DNA of 64,000 bases, from positions 310,001 to 374,000 of the forward strand of contig NZ_AUGU01000014.1 of the NCBI RefSeq assembly GCF_000422825.1, written 5' to 3'. A model generated the notes under the pieces. It did not search any database. It saw nothing but the letters and a program-made list of their open reading frames with translations, and was not told the DNA's origin. This DNA comes from Nocardioides insulae DSM 17944 (GTDB lineage Bacteria; Actinomycetota; Actinomycetes; Propionibacteriales; Nocardioidaceae). The translations under genes were made by a program, and so were the position numbers. Below, in pieces: positions 59,838 to 64,000 of this stretch. Numbering within the stretch: position 1 is the first letter of the stretch; every line of letters begins with the position of its first letter.

Positions 59838-59914
59838 ACCCTAATCACACCGGTGGTGTGGCGGCGCTGTCGGCGGTGATCGGCGGTGCCGGCCGCAGGC
59901 AGGTGCCCTAGGGT
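59838..59914. promoter_or_regulatory. Back-to-back leaderless promoters of mug and the methyltransferase gene
   Basis: TAGGGT on the minus strand (59843-59838) lies six bases before the mug GTG; TAGGGT on the plus strand (59909-59914) lies seven bases before the methyltransferase ATG. The two -10 boxes are 65 bp apart, so the genes may share control. Confidence 0.6.
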
Positions 59915-59921
59915 CACAGCC

Positions 59922-61109
59922 ATGCCGACGTGGAACACCTTCATCGAGGGGGACAACCTCGAGGTCCTCCACGGGCTCGCCGTCGGCGGCGAGCGGTTCG
60001 ACCTCATCTACATCGATCCGCCGTACAACACCGGCAACGACTTCGCCTACGACGACGACAGGCGTGGACCCGACGGCGGTCGGGCGGGACGCCATCAGGC
60101 GTGGCGGGCGATGATGCGGCCGCGTCTAGAGGCCGCCCGCGAGGTGCTCGACCCGGCGGGCGCCCTCTATGTCAGCATCGACGACCACGAGGCAGCTCAC
60201 CTGCGCCTTCTCCTCGACGAGGTCTTCGGTGAGGGCAACTTCCTCGCTCAGATCGTGGTCAATCTCAACGCCAAGGGCCGCCAGCTCGGGCATGGGTTCG
60301 CTACCTCGCACGAATACCTCCTCAGCTACGCGCGAGATGCCCGGCGTTGTCGGCTCGATGCGAGCAGCCCCGATCACGTGGACGAGAGGGACTTCCCGTT
60401 GACCTCGCCCGAGGGGCATCGGTTCCGGCACCTGCCGCTGCGCAACACCAACAAGAAGTTCAACCCGATCACCGCACCGACACTGCACTTCGCCATCTGG
60501 GGTGACCCCGCGACCGGCCTGGTCAGCCCCGATCCGTTCGACGGTGCGGTCGAGATCTCACCGGTCTTCGGCGATGGGGCGCCGGCCGTGTGGCGGTGGA
60601 GTCGGCCGCGCATTGCGGCCCGCGCCACGGACCTGGTGTGTCGCACCATCAAGGGGCGACGCGGGGAACGCGTGGACGTCTTCCAGCGGGACTGGCTCCA
60701 TCCGCAAGAGGGACGGCGGCGAAAGAAGCTGCGCACCATCTGGCTCGCCGAGGAGATCGGCTCGACCGACACGGCCGTGGCCGAGCTCAAGGACCTGGTG
60801 GGGCACGTCTTCGAATCCCCGAAGCCCACCGGCCTGATCCGCCGGATCCTGGGGACGATGCCGGAGGAGGCACGCGTGCTCGACTTCTTCGCGGGATCGG
60901 GCACCACCGGGCACGCGGTCGCACTCGCCAACCTCGCCGACGGCGGCACCAGGAGGTGCCTCTCGGTGAATGTCGCCGAGCCCACTCGCGAAGGGTCCAA
61001 CGCGCAGCGGGCAGGGCTCTCGAGCGTCGCCGACATCACCCGTGCCCGCCTGCGTGCCGTGGCCGAGACACTGGGCGGCGGTCTGGATGAGCGGGTCTGG
61101 CCGTGCTGA
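59922..61109 (+). CDS. Solitary site-specific DNA methyltransferase, beta type
   Basis: A 395-residue N6-adenine or N4-cytosine methyltransferase. Catalytic motif IV DPPYNTG is at residues 32-38 and the SAM motif FAGSGTTGHA at about 322, an N-to-C order that marks the beta group (as in type III Mod proteins). FEGD-like SAM contacts (FIEGDNLEVL) are at the start. No restriction enzyme or Res gene is next to it, so it is an orphan here. The recognition site is unknown. Confidence 0.9.
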   Translation: MPTWNTFIEGDNLEVLHGLAVGGERFDLIYIDPPYNTGNDFAYDDDRRGPDGGRAGRHQAWRAMMRPRLEAAREVLDPAGALYVSIDDHEAAHLRLLLDEVFGEGNFLAQIVVNLNAKGRQLGHGFATSHEYLLSYARDARRCRLDASSPDHVDERDFPLTSPEGHRFRHLPLRNTNKKFNPITAPTLHFAIWGDPATGLVSPDPFDGAVEISPVFGDGAPAVWRWSRPRIAARATDLVCRTIKGRRGERVDVFQRDWLHPQEGRRRKKLRTIWLAEEIGSTDTAVAELKDLVGHVFESPKPTGLIRRILGTMPEEARVLDFFAGSGTTGHAVALANLADGGTRRCLSVNVAEPTREGSNAQRAGLSSVADITRARLRAVAETLGGGLDERVWPC

Positions 61110-61279
61110 GCCGCGGGGGTCTGTGCAGGGCCGCCGGAACGGGCCAGTTCGGAGCCACACAGCATCGCGTGCACTGGGTCCTCCACAGAGCCCCGATCCT
61201 CCGATGACGAGCCCCGGAGTGACTACCTAGCGTCTCGAGTACGCCGGAGAGCCCGGCGAGGCTCACTCGGGAGGTTCCG

Positions 61280-61729
61280 ATGTTCCGTTCGTCCATGACC
61301 GACCCGGCAGCGCCCAGGGAGGCGGCACAGCCACCACCGCCCACGGGGCGACGACCGCCGGTGAGCGGCTTCGTGGTGGTTGCCACCGTCCTCGGTGGTC
61401 TCGTGGCGGCGATGCTGCTCGCGGTCCTGGCCACGGCGGCGCCGGCTCACGGCGCACCCGACACGGTCGGGCGGAGTCCGGTGATGTCGGCATTACGGGG
61501 TGGGGCCGCGCCGCCCGGCACGATCGTGCAGATCACGGGTACCGCGGACGTGGGCTTCGGGCTCCGGTTCGCCTCGGGTCGCTGGACCTACCCGCCCACC
61601 CGCTCCGAAGCGTTGGCCGAGTGCGGTGAGTACGCGAGCGCCTTCGACAGGGTGCGGTGCCGCACTCGGGTTCGTACCCACTATCGCGACCTGGCGGTGA
61701 CCCAGCAGGCGCTCCGGTGGGCACGATGA
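61280..61729 (+). CDS. Membrane-anchored hypothetical protein, 149 residues
   Basis: A Pro-rich cytosolic start, then one helix (residues about 30-53, FVVVATVLGGLVAAMLLAVLATA) with a possible signal-peptidase site at APAHGAPD, and a soluble outer part with two cysteines (ECGEYASAFDRVRCRTR) that could form a disulfide. GGGAGG five bases upstream supports ATG 61280. No family recognised. Confidence 0.65.
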   Translation: MFRSSMTDPAAPREAAQPPPPTGRRPPVSGFVVVATVLGGLVAAMLLAVLATAAPAHGAPDTVGRSPVMSALRGGAAPPGTIVQITGTADVGFGLRFASGRWTYPPTRSEALAECGEYASAFDRVRCRTRVRTHYRDLAVTQQALRWAR

Positions 61730-61840
61730 CCGCCGCCTGCTCCGCTCGCCTGCCGCAGTGGGGGAGGACGGACGGCACGCGGCGGAAGGTGACCAAGAGG
61801 ACAGTGGCCTCGCCCGGAGCCACGGCGAGATCCTGGCACG

Positions 61841-63010
61841 ATGGACAGCATGCGCAATATGGCCGCGCTGGCCGAAGACATGACCTGGGAACGGGCCTAT
61901 GGCGCCGGTCGACGACGAGTCGGGGCCCGGCTCCGTCGGATCTCCGACAAGCGCTGGCAGATCGGCCAGTGCGCGGTGGCGGCGGGAGTCGCCTGGTTCG
62001 TGGCCCACGAACTGTTCGGGCATCAGGCGCCGGTGTTCGCGTCGGTGGCGGCGGTGCTCAGCCTCGGCACCTCCTACGTGCAGCGCACCCGACGAGTGGT
62101 GGAGGTCGCCTTCGGGGTTGCGATCGGTGTCTTCCTCGGAGACCTTCTCGCCAACTGGCTCGGCCAGGGCGCCGCACAGATCTCGCTGATCGTCGCCCTG
62201 TCGATGGTGGCCGCGATGTTGGCCGGTGGCGGCACGTTGTTCATCAATCAGGCAGCTGTCCAGTCCATCTTCGTGGTGGGGTCGCTGGCCACCGTCGACG
62301 CCGGCTTCGTCCGGTGGAGCGATGCGCTGATCGGTGGCGGGGTGGCGCTGGTCGCGGCCAGCGTGGTGCCGGGCGCGCCGCTTCGTCAGCCGCAGCGCCA
62401 GGCAGCGGTGGTGGTGCGCAAGATCGCGACCCTGCTGCGGGCCACAGCGGAGGTGATCCGCGAAGCCGACGCCGTGTACGGCATGAAGGTGCTCGCCGAC
62501 GCCCGGAGCACGACACCGCTGATCCGCGAGCTGCAGGCGGCCGCGGCCGAGGGCATCGCGGTGGTCGCGATCTCGCCGTTCCGGGTCAGACACCGCCCGC
62601 ACGTGCGCCGGATGAACGACCTGATCGAGCCGTTGGACCGGGCCATGCGCAGCACCAGGGTCCTGGTCCGCCAGGTGGCGGTCGCCGCCTACCGCGGGGT
62701 GCCGGTCCCCGAGTCGTATGCGGATCTCGCCCTCGCCCTCGCCGAGGCGACCGAGGACCTGGCAGAGCGCGTGGCCGCGCACGAGTCGCTGGGGGAGGAG
62801 TCGGTGGAGGACGGGCTGGTGCAGTCGGTGCGTCCGCGCCTGCTGGAACTCGCGGAGTCCTCGGGCCGGGTCGAGCGCAGTGACGTGCTCAACGCGGATG
62901 CGATCCTGCTGCAGCTGCGCAGCGTCCTGGTCGACCTGTTGCAGCTGACCGGGATGGGCCAGTTCGAGGCCACCGATGCGCTGCCCCCGGTCCGCCGGAT
63001 CGGCGAGTGA
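61841..63010 (+). CDS. FUSC-family (aromatic acid exporter-like) membrane protein
   Basis: A 389-residue protein. Six hydrophobic segments fill residues about 38-165 (VAAGVAWFVAHELFG, FASVAAVLSLG, VAFGVAIGVFLGDLL, LIVALSMVAAMLAGGG), and a long soluble helical C-terminal half follows. This is the half-size FUSC layout seen in exporters of aromatic acids. ATG 61850 is an alternative start with a comparable upstream context. Confidence 0.83.
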   Translation: MDSMRNMAALAEDMTWERAYGAGRRRVGARLRRISDKRWQIGQCAVAAGVAWFVAHELFGHQAPVFASVAAVLSLGTSYVQRTRRVVEVAFGVAIGVFLGDLLANWLGQGAAQISLIVALSMVAAMLAGGGTLFINQAAVQSIFVVGSLATVDAGFVRWSDALIGGGVALVAASVVPGAPLRQPQRQAAVVVRKIATLLRATAEVIREADAVYGMKVLADARSTTPLIRELQAAAAEGIAVVAISPFRVRHRPHVRRMNDLIEPLDRAMRSTRVLVRQVAVAAYRGVPVPESYADLALALAEATEDLAERVAAHESLGEESVEDGLVQSVRPRLLELAESSGRVERSDVLNADAILLQLRSVLVDLLQLTGMGQFEATDALPPVRRIGE

Positions 63011-63044
63011 CGACCCGTACCGGTGAGCGGCCCCGGTGTCGTGG

Positions 63045-64000
63045 TCACAGACTCTCTCGGAGCTCGCGCACCACCGAGTCCACGACGGCGACGAGGTCGC
63101 CGGAGGTGCGTTCGGCCACGGCCCGCTGGCGCTGGTAGGACGCTCCGCGGGTGATCATGTCGGCGACCGAGGCGAGTTCGCGCTGACAGCCCAGATCTGC
63201 GGCGACGGGTGCGAGGCGGTCCAGCAGGTCGGCCAGATCCTCGGTGACCAGTCGCTCGTGATTGTCGGAGTCGAGGATCACGATGGCGTCGAGTCCGTAG
63301 CGGGCTGCGCGCCACTTGTTCTCCTGGACATGCCATGGCGGCAGGACCGGTGGCTGCTCCCCGGCCGCGATCCTGCGGTCGAGGTCGACGACCAGGCAGT
63401 GGGTCAGTGCGGTGAGGGCGGCGAGTTCGGAGAAGGTGGCGACGCCGTCGCACACCCGGGTCTCCAGGGTTCCCAGGTGCGGCGCCGGCCGGAGGTCCCA
63501 GCGGATCTCTGAGAGTACGTCGATCACCCCGGTGGTGAGCTGGTCGTGGGCGAAGGCCTCGTACTCGGACCACTCGGTGAACTGGAACGGAAGCCCCGCG
63601 GTGGGCAGCTGTTGGAACATCAGCGCCCGATTGGACGCGTATCCGGTGTCCACTCCGGACCAGATGGGAGAGGAGGCCGAGAGGGCCTGGAGGTGTGGGT
63701 AGTAGGTGAGCATCGCGGAGAGCACTGGGAGCACCCGCTCGCGCACGGGCAGGCCGACGTGGACGTGCAGGCCCCAGATCAGCATCTGGCGCCCCCACCA
63801 TTGGGTGCGGTTGATCAGTTCCGCGTAGCGATGGCCCGCGGTGAGCCGCTGCGTGGTCCACGAGGCGAACGGGTGGGTGCCGGCGCCGAAGAGATCGATG
63901 CCCAACTCCTCGCAGGCAGGCAGGATCGAGGTCAGCGTGCCGCGCAGGTCGGCCATCGCTTCCTCGACGGTGTGGCACACGTCCGTGACGAGTTCGATGG
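63045..64000 (-). CDS. Glutamate-cysteine ligase-like carboxylate-amine ligase (5' truncated)
   Basis: The frame is open to the window edge, so the start lies beyond base 64000; about 317 residues are visible. Features of the GCS2/YbdK group are FGAGTHPFASW, WGLHVHVGLP, LSASSPIWSGVDTGYASNRA, LETRVCDG and ENKWRAARYG. It joins glutamate to an amine or cysteine using ATP. In actinobacteria related enzymes are EgtA and stand-alone YbdK-like ligases; the present one cannot be placed further. Confidence 0.88.
   Translation of the reverse strand, partial: IELVTDVCHTVEEAMADLRGTLTSILPACEELGIDLFGAGTHPFASWTTQRLTAGHRYAELINRTQWWGRQMLIWGLHVHVGLPVRERVLPVLSAMLTYYPHLQALSASSPIWSGVDTGYASNRALMFQQLPTAGLPFQFTEWSEYEAFAHDQLTTGVIDVLSEIRWDLRPAPHLGTLETRVCDGVATFSELAALTALTHCLVVDLDRRIAAGEQPPVLPPWHVQENKWRAARYGLDAIVILDSDNHERLVTEDLADLLDRLAPVAADLGCQRELASVADMITRGASYQRQRAVAERTSGDLVAVVDSVVRELRESL

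Noticed and set aside
1..64000. CRISPR arrays and tRNA or rRNA genes
   Set aside because: No regularly spaced repeats with unique spacers beyond the 22-bp tandem units, and no recognisable tRNA or rRNA sequence.

Overview
The window is 64 kb of very GC-rich DNA from an actinobacterium, most likely a Nocardioides-like member of the Propionibacteriales. The reasons are the base composition, the core neighbourhood (orn, miaA, dapF, hflX, dinG, lexA with a divergent SOS LysM gene, nrdR-nrdJ), Tat and lipoprotein signals, and the many promoters whose -10 box (TANNNT) ends 6-7 nt before a start codon, so the mRNA begins at the AUG or GUG (leaderless). The genus is inference. Both window ends cut genes: a FecCD permease on the left and a glutamate-cysteine ligase-like gene on the right.

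Layout. 1-2605: siderophore/haem-type ABC importer (permease, ATPase, lipoprotein). 2736-14479: housekeeping stretch with orn, a PEP-mutase-family enzyme, miaA, two tandem PPOx flavoproteins, dapF, hflX, plus a small catabolic regulon (SDR, VOC, carboxymuconolactone-decarboxylase-like genes) with KstR-like GAACCTGTT operators, a ferredoxin reductase-like gene and a PhoD phosphatase.

14666-34730: the most interesting block. A DNA-binding ROK regulator, a secreted PQQ-type sugar dehydrogenase, a second ROK protein, a ribose/inositol-type ABC importer containing an undescribed 38-aa coupled ORF, a Gfo/Idh/MocA dehydrogenase and a ThuA protein lead into a tightly coupled set: inositol-phosphate-synthase-like cyclase, UbiA prenyltransferase, TIM-barrel isomerase, EboA, TatD (EboB), EboE and EboF, followed by two more TIM-barrel isomerases. 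This is an Ebo/EDB-type cluster in which an Ino1-like enzyme stands where other clusters have an EboD sugar-phosphate cyclase. The sugar dehydrogenase and the importer operon share two promoter motifs, GACTTT-N13-CGAAAG and GTGA-N6-TCAC. The working model (inference) is sugar capture and oxidation, uptake, cyclitol formation, then prenylation or membrane handling of a cyclitol-derived product.

34731-47200: 22-bp intergenic repeats, dinG, a secreted tyrosine phosphatase, a secreted metalloprotease, lexA and its divergent SOS LysM gene under three LexA boxes, two DUF202/YidH membrane genes, and nrdR-nrdJ with paired NrdR boxes.

47201-56439: a defence/mobile island. It has a hairpin-rich spacer, a 45-aa ORF, a CD-NTase, an E2-like protein and a membrane protein (a short type II CBASS-like set), a large frameshifted nuclease-like gene, a small Cys-rich ORF, a gene remnant and an IS3-family element whose transposase has lost the first DDE aspartate. 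56440-64000: ordinary genes, including a SprT-like protein, a class E sortase, Mug glycosylase divergent from a solitary beta-type DNA methyltransferase, a FUSC-family protein and the truncated ligase.
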